Of a stretch of DNA of 64,000 bases, positions 34,701 to 46,501 are shown piece by piece. The stretch comes from Lepidodermella squamata (lineage: Eukaryota; Gastrotricha): assembly GCA_047495785.1 (NCBI GenBank), contig JBLDXI010000028.1, forward strand, positions 620,001 to 684,000, given 5' to 3'. Every line of letters starts with the position of its first letter. Positions within the stretch are counted from its first letter, which is position 1. Below the pieces are notes generated by a model. That model searched no databases. It was not told the origin of the DNA and saw only the letters and a list, made by a program, of their open reading frames with translations. A program made the translations under genes and the position numbers.

Positions 34701-37700
34701 CGCTGTCCATTTTCAGCCATCTGCACACCCGGAACCGGGCACTCAACACAACTATAGCCTTAATAATTCTGAACACAACAGCCGCCCTCAACTCTAGGTT
34801 ATCGACGCAGTCATGCAGCCAGTCTTAGTCAACTACCAGCTACATCACTAGCTTTTAATATTATATTGGCTCATGTATAGATGCTTTATTACATCACCTT
34901 AAGATCAAACAAATATTCTTGATTTCACATGGTGATTTCTCCGTATTATTCACTGCAGCACCCGGGAGTACTCGTGTTTCTCCAAAATTGTACATGCTAT
35001 AAATATACTCTAAAATTTACATTTTTGGGTGCTTGGGTGCTGGACCGCGGTTTAAACCCAATCCGAATGTCTAAAAGGCAACGTTACAGTAACTACTTAT
35101 CTGTAACTCGGATCTCCGATAAATCCGTTTCTCCTTAGACGAGCAGCTCATTTCTGAGAATGACCTGATATCGATCAGGATGGGCATTCAAGCGATATCT
35201 CACCTGCCCGACTGTCCACAGAGATCGGCGGACATTCATTCTCAAATGTTGGTGGAATACTCATTTTTCCTTAAACTTGCACGTACCACTTTTGAAATTA
35301 ATTTTTTCATGTGATTTTATGAATTATCGCCCTGAATGAAATTACTATAATCACAGGCAAACGACGTCGAGCAAATATTGTTCATATCGCGCCAAAACTC
35401 AATTTTACTCCTTAACGCTTTATAACATTTATCATGTCTTTTTTGAAGAATCTTCGATACTCATTTTTCTTATACTTACTGTACATACTGTATTTTATAA
35501 AACACTCGGTACTGAAAAATTCTGACTCGTCTTTCGATGCAGCTTTTGGTATTCCATTCATACATATTTTAACCGCAAAAAAATAATCTTTATATAATCA
35601 CTGTGTCGCAAGTCCACATTTTTAATAAATGTTTATCTCTCTTTGTCTATTTTTATCAATAGCAATTTGTCTAGATACCTCACTATCATATAAAAAGTTA
35701 TATTTAAATTTCTCTGACTTCATTTTCGCACGCGATTGTAAAATTGTAAAATGTCTTCTTCTACGCTTTCTTCCTCACTGTAAAAAATCTCTGGCTATAT
35801 AGCAGTTGGTATTTAGCCACTTTGGGTATTTACTGTTTCACAATTTCGAATAAAACAGGATAATTTGCCGAAAATTATTTAACTTCAAAAAATCTCTAAT
35901 TAGTGTGTCATATTTTTCATTCGTGATAATTACTGGATGAAAAATGCGCATTTGAAATGAGAAGGGCGATTGTGATTTTTTTGTCTTAAGAGAGAGCAAA
36001 ACATGTTGCGCAACACAGCTGGCTCGCTGATTTTCAATAATGATGGATGAAAAGAAATAAAAACATTCAACGAACAGAGATCGATTTTTCGAAGTTTGCT
36101 GAGTGCCATAATGTCATATAAATCATGTCTATGTTTAATGCAGTTACTTTTTGTTGCGGATATACTTATTATTTTGTTGATATGGTTATTAGAATGGATA
36201 GGGAAAAACGTTTCCCGGCCTTATTCAAGGATGAAAATGTCGAAGATTCAGTCAAATCTGAAATTTTCGAAATTATGGAGAGTTAGTTTTGAATTATTTC
36301 TTAGAGTTCTTATCGTTTTTGAAATTTTAGACATCTCAGCCGCTTTTATTTACTGATTTTCACTCAAATTTTATTTTAAGCGATGTACATTGTTTGATTT
36401 ATTTCGGATTGATTTTTTGTGAAATTTCAGATTTTCCATTTTTGGCTTTTAAATTTGAATTTTTAAATTACCTTTTTAGCGGAATTGTTATCATCACACT
36501 TTTAGCGGTTGAAATTAAATTTTACACATTTTACAGTGCCAAATGCCTTTTTAGGGAATTTTCCTGTCTCGTTGTTAACCCTTAAATGCCGAATACTGTC
36601 TTTATTAACGCAGGCTCGACTGTTTTTGTTACAATTTCTTCGGTTTTTCATGAAATTTTTTCTTCAAAGAAATGCTCTGATTTTTAGTTGAATTTTTTTC
36701 AATAAAATAAAAAATTGCAAAATATTGTATACAATTTTTTAGTGAGATAAATATTGAAAAATTTCTAAAAATATTGTCATATTTGACTGTCGCTTTGTAG
36801 GATGTCGCCTGACGGTTACTGAGCTGCCGGATTTGGACGACCTCGTGTTAGAAAAGGTGTTCCCAATAATCGGGCTTCGAACAATCGTTAAGCGAATTTT
36901 AAGGCAAAAGCCTGCAGAAGCTTCTAAGGTTATACGTAGCACTATTTTTCCTTTCTCGGAATTTAACCAATTTTCAACAGAATACCGGCAAAAATCGGCA
37001 CGAACCACTGGTTATGAACTTCACCCAAGTTCACTGGGATCATCCCACTCTCAGGGCTGAGTGGAAGGAGAAGCGCATATGTGCGTCCTTCAACCAGCTG
37101 GTTCGCGAATATGGCCTGGCTCTGCTGAAGCAGAATGTTGGACGCGATTGGAAGCGCGGCGATAGCACGATAGCGACTGAGGTACTAACCAACCGCTTTA
37201 CGTGGCTTTTCAGTGTCGACGAGACAATCGTGAGTTATTTCAATTTATGATTTGTAAATTCAGCCAAAAATTTATTTGATTCTTTGAAATACTGAATTAA
37301 AATCAACTAGATACGCAGGGTGTCCAAAACGTAGGGCATAAATATATTTATATTATATATATATATTAATGATCAATAATAATTTTTAAATATTAATAAT
37401 CGGGCGCGCTCGGTGATGAATAAATAGTGACGATAGTGCGGTGAAACTATCCTCGAATATTTCTGATATTTCGGGTTTTATTTCTTTCACCAAGTACTAC
37501 GTCGTATCCGCAAAATTCCTTCTGATAGTTTGACCGGCTATATTTTATAATACAGAAGGCGAAAAAAATCTGAAAAATTGCCAACAAGAAATGCATCGGG
37601 CCATCGTTTCATCCGCGAATTTTTCCTGATGCTTGACTGTATTTGTAACTTGCATTATTTGTAACTACTTTTTAGACACGCCGTATTAGCTGAATTAAAC

Positions 37701-40700
37701 TTGAACGGCCTTAGGGAGAAAGATTTTCCTTACTTTCGTCTTTCGTCAATAATCTCAAAGGGTTAAAATCTCCGGCGAATTTTCGGCGCGCTGCTTTTCT
37801 GGGAATGTTAAGGGAACCAAATAGACGGATTTGCTCTTCGAAAAAGTTGTTTTTTGTTTCGTTAATCGTGATTAATTTTCCTGGGTTTCTGATTTCTCCA
37901 AAATGTCTATTATTTTCAAAGTTGTTCTTGGAAATGCTTAAGAAATATAAATTCCTCAAATTGCAATGTTTTTCCAAACAGACCCAGTTCAGAAAGCAAC
38001 TGCGCGAGTTTCTGAAAAATTACAAAAAGGAAGATACTGAAAACCTTAAAATGAAGGTCCGGCGCCGGAAACGTCGAACGAAAGAAGAGATGAAGTCATC
38101 GGCAGGGAACAAAGGTAATTAACCTTTACTTGTGAATGAAAATGCTAAAAAATCAATTTAGACGTCGAACATGATTCACCGCCTTCAAAGGCGCAATCGA
38201 TTTCGAAACCTAATACTACGAATGTCGAAAATCGTTCGAAAGACAGTTCTGGGTTCAGTTTTGCTGGTGGAAGTCCTTACGAGATTACATCCGATTCTTC
38301 TCATTCATCCTTGTCGCACGAAGACGCTGGACTCGAATCTGCCAATTTACAAGACTCCCAGGCATCGAAGGTACGATCACAGACAGCGACGAGTTCGAAA
38401 TCGCCAAGTCCTGCCTCATTCATGGCCGACGCTTCGCCTGATAGATCGCCATCGCCGACAACTGGCCATGCTTCGCCCTGCCTGGCACGTCAGCCGAAAT
38501 CGAAAGTAAATCTCGCTCGCAAAAATACGGAATCGAAACGACAGACTACACCGTCGTCTAACTCAAGGTCGCCCTCCCCGTCGTCTCCTAATCGCTCAAG
38601 GTCGGAATCGCCAGTTATTTCATCGCCTCCCGCCTTTCCAGCAAACCGTAACTCGCAAAATGAACGAATTTCTATTCCTCTTCGAATTCCCATCCGTACC
38701 GCAGCGGTGTCATCGACCCCAAGATCTTGCTCGCCACCTTCAAAAGATTTCCCATCGCCTATCTCTTCGAAAAGCTTATACGCGCACGCCAGGTTGGTTT
38801 CTGCCGAATATTTTCGTTCATCGAGTAGTTGTGAATCGTCGCCGCCTGTCCCATCGAGAGAAAATCGGCGAAATGAAACGTCAACGCCATCGTCATTGCC
38901 GACTGGGGGGGACGAGACTCGTCAAAGTCTACAGATGGATGAGTCGCCTAAGTCAAACCAAGAATCTTTCTTGACTCACTTGGATTCACCGACAGCAGCA
39001 GGCTCAGTGGCAAGTAACCAAGGCTGCCCTAGGCATGAGAACTCGTCACTCGTATCACCAGCTGAGACTGAATCAGTAACCTTCTCAAGTCAACGAGTAT
39101 CTTTTCCGTAAGTTGACAATGGTCTACATTCAATCCCATAAAATGATTGGCTTCGTTTTAGCGAACGGAAACAACCAGCTGCAGAAAACGCAGCGCCATT
39201 GGTCACTCAGTCCTCTGAAAATCTATCGAAGTCCCCGCTAGTGCTCGAAACGCAGTCGGAGCAACCTCATCAAACCGTCGCAACGTCTGAAGGCCTACCG
39301 GACTCCTGCCTCTCTACTGCAAACCCTGCTTCTTCCAGGAAAGCTCAGAAAGTCACGCCTTAGTAAGTTCAACATCCTTGAGGTCAATAAAAATTTGAGC
39401 AGTAAAGAGAGCTTTATTCTTCATTTTTTTGAATTCCGCATTCGCCCATTTACTAAAGACTAATTTTTCCAACAAAACCTCATCAGTGAGCGATTTTGCT
39501 TTTTTTCCGACGAATAAATACTATTATGAATACTTGCGGTTCTGTTAATTTGCGTTCTTTAATAGCGAGCGCCGGCTGGATGCGGTGCCAACCGACGAAC
39601 AAATCGCGAAATATTTTTCGATACCGCCACATCGGTTCACAGTCAAGCCGGTCGCGGGTGATGGCAATTGCCTGTTGAGGGTCGTTTCTGATCAAGCGGA
39701 TGGCACTCCAGAAAACTGGGCAAAATACCGCAACATGGCCGCTGAATATTGGAAGCGCAAAAAGGGCGACCTGGCTGCTTTTCGGCAAGGACTTTTTCCC
39801 GAAAATGATCTCGATCAGGTTTCAGAAGAAGCTGCCGACTGGAGCGTCGACGATTACCGTAAGCATTGACTATTCCTTTTAATGTTAATAGATGGAGTAT
39901 TTACTGTTATAGTTAAAAAAATGGAAAAACCAGGGTTTTTTGCCGGAAATGAGGTTTTGGCTGCCATAGCATCAGAAATGAACGTGGTTATCAACGTGCA
40001 TCAGTTGGACAAACCGTTAACGGTGATTAGGCGGGAAGATGAGAACGCACCGCTTCCGGCAAAAGAATTCAACATCTTCTTTAACGGGCTCAATCATTAC
40101 TCAAGCTTGCGCCCTAAACGTGGGCGTAAGCCGCGCACCTCGGCAGTAGAAGAAGCTCCTTGAATTACTACGCCGATATTCGATATTCGAGGGTGGCGAG
40201 AAGGAACTTTTGTAAATATTTATTATTCATGACTTTTCAAAAAATCAGACCCTATATGTCTTAACGATTTCTTATAATTTGGCGACTCCTTTAGAATCTT
40301 TGCATGGCGCCTACATAAGTCTCTTATCTCCTATGCGACCAGTTGCTTAATAGCTTAGCCAAATTGGCTATACGAAGTAAGTGTACTATTACACACTTAA
40401 AAACTAACTAACAACTTTGCAATCTATTTGACAGCGCTTTGAATATTTCAATTCCGCTTTCAACTTGCTTTCATTCGAGCTCTCGAATAAACTTGGCATT
40501 ATCAATATTTTTAGATGGCTCCTTTTAAATCGGGACAGGTTTTGAGAACCGTGTACTGCAAATTTTGCGCTTATCGATTTTTAAACAATACCAGGCGCAA
40601 GAAACATCAAGAAGTTTGCCCAAATAGACCTTTTCAGGACTACGCAAATGATCCGACCATCGCAACGACAACTGATGATCTTCCTGTGATGGGAGATCTG

Positions 40701-43700
40701 CAGGAGCCGCGAGGCGAAACCGATGTCGAGCCTGAGTTCGCGAAGATTCACGATGATGTTAGTTTACGTGTTTACTTAGCTTGCCTAGTTATCTGCTGAT
40801 TTTCAGGTCTATGGTTTTGTGCGTCGATTAAAATGCGAATTTGTTCTTACCGAGGCAGCGATCGAATTCATTGTCCAATTCATGATGACTTCTTTTAGTC
40901 AACTTCTGGCTATGATCAACTCTACTAGTGCCCACTGTCGTCTGTCTACCATTTTCAGGGGTCTTGGTTCGAGTTACCATCGATCGCTAACTTTCTCCGT
41001 TAGTTTACAAACAGACGACGCTATGATTTACTAGTAAACCATTTAATTACAGGGCGAATTCAGATGCACACTCGAAGCCGCTGGGTCTTTCAATTATTTA
41101 CCGATAATACCTCAAGTATCGAAAATTTTCACCAAGTGTCCGGATTTCGCCTTGGCGCATGAGAAATCTGCGTTACTATCTTACGGTTTTGGCGAAGCGA
41201 TTACGTCGCCTCTAAACGGAGCTGTCGTGCAGGAATTCATCAGGGAAATCCAAGCTGATCTAATTGTGCCTCTTTTTGTTTTCTTCGATGAAGCTAACCC
41301 AGCGAGCTCGATGAGTGCAAAAGGAAAAGGCCAGGAGTTGGCTCTGTTCAGTTGGTCTTTTGTATCACAACCCGAACGCAAAACAAAGTTTGTGATTTTG
41401 ATGACCTCGAAATTATCTGTAAAATTATTTTTTTAATTTTTTAAGCATAATAACGGAATCAGACAACGTTCTGATGCTCGCCCTGGGAAAATCGGCGAGT
41501 TTGAAGGAGAAAAACGTGCCAGAAGCCGTAACTAAAAGTAAGTCAAAACTTCATGGTTCTATTCCTCAAATCTATCAGTTTTATAGATTTGTCTTTCGTC
41601 CTTGAAAAAGTCGAAGCCGAACTTGAAAATTCGTTTCGGATTACCATTTGCGACCGCGAGTATCTCGTATTTGTGGCAGTAATTGCACTCGTTGCTGACG
41701 CATTAGCTGGCCACCAAATAGGCGGATTCACGACCGCATTCGCCAAGGCGAAGTCGATCTGTCATCGGTGTATTATCACGAGAGAAGAGCTGATTACAAT
41801 ATTCGATGCATCCTGCGCCCTGCGATCTGTGGAATCCATCAACATCGATAAGTCAAAAGTCGCCATGGCGTCCTTACATGAAAAATCTAAATTGTAAGCC
41901 AACCTGAGATGAGAAATCTCCTTATTTTTATCTTGATTTTTCAGGAGAAGTTCAACTGGTGTTAACGGTGAGATATCCGGTGCTTCGCGGATGAAACACG
42001 TCAAGTATCCTGGCGGCATTCTTGCTGATCAACTTCATGACTTCGATGAAGGGTTTCTACACTCAGCTTTCGGTGAACTCCTATCCTATGCAATCTCAAA
42101 ACATGGTCTCAATATCGAAAATTTCGCCTTGGCTGTCAAGCAACACTGCTACGACCCGCTGGAAAAGCACGAATGTGTTCCGACGAACATTTTTAGCTAT
42201 GCTTCGAACATGGTATCTACGCGTCAATCGGGTACCGGGATGAGGATTCTTTGCACTCGGCTACCCTTCATTTTAAGTGGTCATTCTATGCTCCAAGACT
42301 CGAACCGATTCTTTTCCAGCACTCAATGGTTCGCTTTCATCGACATTCTCAAGGCGAGAGCAGCTATTCTCACACCTGTGTCGTTCAGATGTGACACGCC
42401 CCGCTTGGCTTCTACCATTCAAAAAATGCTACAAAATTACGTAGTTGCCTTTGAGAAAAAGAAAATTGAAGTTAAGCCGCATCGACTGACCCATTACCCG
42501 AAACAGCAAATCGATTACGGCCTTTTGAGGTGAGTATTCTAACATCAATTCTGTCAACAATAATAATCATTCTTCATAGGGCGCATGCGTCGTGGAAGTA
42601 CGAAAGAAAAATCGGCCTGTTAAAAAAGTCAATTCATGGGTTCAAAGACTCCGTTGCTGAGTCAATGTCGTTCTTCTGCACTCAGGCAGATCGGTTCATT
42701 GAACTGTTCAACTCAGCACCGAACTATCAGGTCAAGTCAAAACTAGTTTCCGAGTTGAAACTCGAATCGCCGATCGCCTGTCTGGGGGAGACAGTGGACC
42801 TGTTGTCACCGCTACGATATCGAGGGACGTTTCTTGCGCCTGGCTTGGCTATTCTACAAAATATGCCATTCATGTCGTGGTTCGATGACAACTATCTTCC
42901 CCGATTCTACATTATCCGGCACCTTATATTATTAAATAACCAAGTTTTTGCCATTGCTTCTAATTCTACCACAACCCACTTTAGCAGACGATACATTTCT
43001 TTTGAAATTGAAATTGACAGCTCACATTTATCTCTTATCAAACTAGAAGACTTGAAATTCCGAAGATCTTTTTCTGTCAAATATGTGAGAAAATCTGCTT
43101 TCGTAATTGTTGATTCTTTTCCCATTATATGAGAATAACTGAGAACTTGGAGATGTTCAAGTAAAGCAAAACGTTCTGTTTCCCCGTGTTTTTTTGGAAA
43201 GCAGAGCCGGAACGAGGGGGAGGGGGCTGGGTGGCGGAATATTGTGGCTACTTAGCACGGGTTAAATATCTGAGGATAAATATCTGGTGTAAATAGCTGT
43301 TCGTTGGATAAATAGTAGCGGCTGTTTAGTTTTTCTAACGATCAGATAAATACCAACTTGATAAATAACCATGATAGATATCTCGTCTGAATATATGATT
43401 AACCCATTCCTTGTTATTTACCAAAAATAAATTCACTTGGGTAAATAGTACGCGTAAATTAATTTGAAGGGCTAAATAGGAGGTTCTATGGGGGGTTTTT
43501 ATCCAAACAATTAAAGCAATTCGAATGGCTAATTAGCGGCTATATAGCCAGAGATTTTTTACAGTGCTGAAAAAATCGTAAATCAATGGTTATTTCCCGA
43601 ATCTTCAGTCAAAGCTTTAAATCTCTTCACATCTGTGCTTGCTCAATGGCCTTTTCGTTTTATTCATATCCAGCAATAAACACTATTTTGATACAACAAG

Positions 43701-45842
43701 ACCCCGCCATTTTTTGTGTTCAAGCTGATTGAAAAATTGATCAACTCAAACTGCCAATAAATCGGCTTTTCTCTAAACATCAATAATGTAATTTTACTTC
43801 CTGAGATCTCTCTTTATCTATCTCTGTCGAATTTGATACCTTGCTAATGATAGCTAAAATATCATTAATTGATAAAAAAAATTATCAATGAATTTCTCGA
43901 AATTGTCAATTAATCCAATAACCTGGGCATACCTAAATATTACTGCATGAATAAATAGACATATTAAATAATCTCTGCCTTTTCGCTTAAAAGCGAACTT
44001 CCGCCCTCAACTTATTTCGAGTTATTAAATCCAGAAAAATTTGAAATTTTTGGCATTTATAGTCCACTGCTTGGATCTTTTAGGAAATCTACTCGCTTAA
44101 TTATTCCAGAATAATTCAAATCTCCAGCTCTAGCAACTACTCATTCTACATCTTTCATCGTTTCAAAAATATAAATTCAAAATAAAATTAATAGGCGGGA
44201 TTTTTTAATTGAAAATATCAAGAATAGTAATAAATATAAATGTCCGCTCTTCAAGACTAGCGACTTACCATGCAAGCATCAGTGTAGCAGCCGCCCTTTC
44301 GATCGAATTTCGACTCGCCAACGCCGTTTTTAAACGTGAAAGCCAGCGAAATGTCTAAGTCTTCATTCGACGTATTCTTCAAGTCCCAAACAAACACCGC
44401 ACACGGCAGGCACGACTCCTTGTAATCCCCCGGGATGATCGGCGTGATTTGCCGACACACCGCCTCGACGCCGCAATGACCGGATAGGTCGTAGGTGGTC
44501 CACGATCGCGGGTAAATTGCGCGATACGTGACAGATTCGCGGTGGTTGAACCGCTTCCATTCGGGTAGAACTGATGGTTTTTTCTTTGACACCTGCCCAG
44601 CGACTAGGAGGGCCTGTTGCCAGGCGTGAGGGTTCTGCGGCTGAGCGGCAGCACGAGCCGATGGCACAACTCGGAGAATAAACTGATCAGCCTGAAAATA
44701 TTTAAAAAATATATGTTGATGATGAATAGTAGCGCGAAAGGGGCCTTTATTTAGGTAATTGTTAATTAAAGCATAATTTAGGATTAATTAGAAAATTAGA
44801 AAAATTTGACGGAAAATTAAAAAATTAGAATAATTTAAGCAAAAATTATAAAATTATCTGCAGCTAGAAACTAAGAATATTGAAGTATGTTTTTGCGGCA
44901 GGCCCCTTTTTCATACGGTGTGTCATTAGCTGGATACAAAAAACCAGTACTTATTTGAGCACGAATATACGGGCCAATAACAATATTTGCTATAGTATAA
45001 ATCCCCTTTCTTTGTGCTCGGTTGAGTAGTCATCAAACAATACGCGCTAAATAAAGGTACAGGCGTCCGGAACGAGACCAGAAAACCAAACTTATTTATA
45101 GGTCAAATCCTATAATTTTTATATGAATGTCCAATGAAGGTCAGAATTTAGCCACGAACCGGCAGTTTTTTGTACATTTTACGCACGAATTGAGCCTAAT
45201 TTTAGCACGAATTAAACAAATTTAGCATAATTGATCGAGAGTTTTTATTATTAATATAGAAATTAGTTATTTTCAAGTAATTTAAAAATCTATACTTACT
45301 TCGACTGGCTTGTAAGAATAGTGGCCGGGAATCATCTGAAACCTGCAGAAAGCACCACCATACGCCCGGCCGATAGTCCCCGATCCGATACCACCGATTG
45401 GGGCGCCGTAAATCGGCCGATACGGCACAAGATTGGCCTGATCCATGGGCACGCGTTGATTGGCAAGGCGCTTCTTGATCCAAAATTTGGCGAAATTCGG
45501 CACTTGACCCAGCAGTGGCAACACCTGTTTGAGCCGCGGCAGGTACAACGGCGTTCCAGGGCGCGGGAATGAATGGTCGAGTTTGACGGACCATCCTAGC
45601 TGGGAGACGGTCAAATTTTGGAGGTCCTGCTGTGATGGGGGGCGTTTCATTGACGGCATTCGTTGCGGGCGAGCAACGACTGATTTCTGGTTATCATCAA
45701 CAACAACTTGAGGTAGCTTTTCATCGGCTGGCGGGTCTTCCGAGTCTGTGCTGTCTGGAATTTGTTCGTTATTCGACTCGGAAAATTCGCGAAGAGTCAC
45801 TTCTGACGGCAGAAGGACTTCAACTTCAGAAAATGAAGACAT
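31736..45842 (-). CDS. GBA2: Non-lysosomal glucosylceramidase (GBA2 type), copy B, with 10-kb intron
   Basis: Exons (minus): 45842-45300, 44691-44269, 34251-33503, 33059-32841, 32576-31736; 924 residues, phases agree. The same domain order as copy A, with the catalytic Glu near residue 500 and Asp near 769. It has an extra 60-80-residue N-terminal extension rich in Ser, Glu and Pro. Introns 3 and 4 match copy A in position and phase; the intron after the GHYSYKPVE block is specific to B. Intron 2 (34252-44268) is 10 kb because it contains a CACTA-like transposon (35776-43566) and perhaps a small opposite-strand gene. Two tandem same-strand copies imply local duplication; products may differ in membrane attachment or regulation through the N-terminus. 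Confidence 0.92.
33688..34107. repeat. GC-rich near-identical tract shared with copy A (B side)
   Basis: Partner of 27689-28107; see there. Identity drops sharply on either side, for instance beyond the block encoding the start of exon 3. Confidence 0.8.
34548..34797 (+). CDS. Possible small signal-anchor or secreted protein inside GBA2-B intron
   Basis: Exons 34548-34644 and 34697-34797 joined by a 52-bp GT-AG intron give 65 residues: an N-terminal hydrophobic segment (about 5-30) and a hydrophilic, His/Asn/Pro-rich tail. The support is the typical intron length and continuous phase; the unspliced frame is also open, so this is tentative. It runs antisense to GBA2-B, within its large intron but outside the transposon. 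No family is recognised. Confidence 0.3.
34798..35775. other. GBA2-B intron outside the transposon
   Basis: AT-rich intronic sequence. No coding or RNA feature is seen. Confidence 0.5.
35776..35803 (+). repeat. Left terminal inverted repeat of the CACTA-like element
   Basis: 28 bases, starting CACTG, perfect inverse of 43539-43566. Preceded by CT, which also follows the right end. Confidence 0.9.
36801..40163 (+). CDS. Transposon-encoded SAM-like, Ser/Pro-rich protein with OTU protease domain (5' end not found)
   Basis: Exons 36801-36928, 36981-37229, 37982-38114, 38162-39107, 39162-39362, 39566-39858 and 39892-40163; every junction keeps phase, giving at least 739 residues. The start resembles the second half of a SAM domain ([22 protein letters not shown]). 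Next are a conserved-looking helical part, a basic stretch ([12 protein letters not shown]), about 380 residues of Ser/Pro-rich disorder, and a C-terminal OTU cysteine protease: the catalytic Cys is in GDGNCLLR and the His in NHYSSL, with [14 protein letters not shown] between. OTU enzymes cleave ubiquitin chains. The role within a transposon is unknown. The last intron is only 33 bp. The upstream exon(s) were not identified. Confidence 0.7.
40515..43132 (+). CDS. CACTA-like transposase-related protein
   Basis: Exons 40515-40757, 40807-40998, 41053-~41388, 41446-41537, 41587-41893, 41945-42529 and 42580-43132. An N-terminal zinc-finger-like Cys/His motif (C-x2-C...H-x4-C) is followed by a [20 protein letters not shown] block. 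Then come [24 protein letters not shown]...[15 protein letters not shown] and [17 protein letters not shown] blocks, in the order I recall from uncharacterised animal transposon proteins with HYP and H-D-x-x-E-G motifs. The exon 3-4 junction does not close with a normal GT donor; the frames agree only if the intron began with GA or one base was lost. All other junctions agree. It likely catalyses mobilisation of the surrounding element. Confidence 0.65.
43244..43538. repeat. Subterminal repeats of the CACTA-like element
   Basis: About eight variants of (G)G(A/T)TAAATA(G/T) are spaced through this stretch (for example near 43268, 43287, 43308, 43347, 43440 and 43471). A few related TATTTA(G) copies lie just inside the left end near 35810-35835. 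CACTA transposases bind such subterminal repeats. Confidence 0.5.
43539..43566 (-). repeat. Right terminal inverted repeat of the CACTA-like element
   Basis: Perfect 28-base inverse of 35776-35803, followed by CT. Confidence 0.9.
43567..44268. other. GBA2-B intron right of the transposon
   Basis: AT-rich; no feature is seen beyond the donor site of exon 2 (exon end at 44269). Confidence 0.5.
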
Positions 45843-46501
45843 TAAAAAATGTTTGTAGTATAATTTTGTCTAAATAAAACAAAGAGAAATTAGCAATTTT
45901 TTCCGATTATCATTTCGATTTTTTTATCGACAAACTTCAAAAGCAATTCTATGTGGTTTTTTCATAACGAATAAAGAAAGTTTTAAGAGATTCCCGGCGA
46001 AAAATTCGAAACGCGCAAGCCGAAAAAATGAAGAGAAAAAATCACAAATAAATAATGTTATAATTATATATTGCAAATACAAGGCGATGTTATTTTTCTC
46101 ACACAAAATTTCGATCGGAAAGTTGACGCAGACGGAAGCTAAAACGCGAATGGAAGCACAGAGAAAAACTGTTGAATGTTGCAAGATGGCTATATTTGCG
46201 TAGTTAACACTGCATTAATAGTCGACTTTCTTCGTTTCATGATAGAAAAAATATAGAAAAAGAGTGAATTTGAAGTTTTAACAAATAATAGCACTCGCGC
46301 ACTACAAGATTTCTTTGATAACCGAAATGAGAAAATTTTCCAATTTTTTCGCAATAACTTAAGATTCGAAAATTTATCAGCATTTCGATCATCAAAAGAT
46401 GCAGTCTCGAAATGTATTGATTTTTCACAATATATTCAAAGGCAATAATAGTTTTTTCGGAATTTCACAAGTTTTTTTTATACACATAGGTAGTAGGACT
46501 T
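45843..46501. other. Spacer between GBA2-B and the SHC gene
   Basis: AT-rich, about 660 bp, holding the upstream region of GBA2-B and the 3' region of the SHC gene. No gene is seen. Confidence 0.5.

Larger units (their letters stand above)
35776..43566 (+). mobile_element. Complete CACTA/EnSpm-like DNA transposon
   Basis: 7,791 bp. The first 28 bases (start CACTGTAAAAAATCTCTG) are the exact reverse complement of 43539-43566. CACTG ends, internal repeats of a GG(A/T)TAAATAG type near the right end, and a two-base CT on both flanks fit a CACTA-type insertion (2-3 bp duplication). Inside are two same-strand multi-exon genes: a SAM-like/Ser-Pro-rich/OTU protein and a transposase-related protein. 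It sits in reverse orientation to the host gene GBA2-B. Perfect terminal repeats and mostly open reading frames suggest recent activity. Confidence 0.85.

Noticed and set aside
36096-36356. Hydrophobic ORF as upstream exon of the SAM/OTU gene
   Set aside because: No splice connection in phase and no SAM-like sequence.
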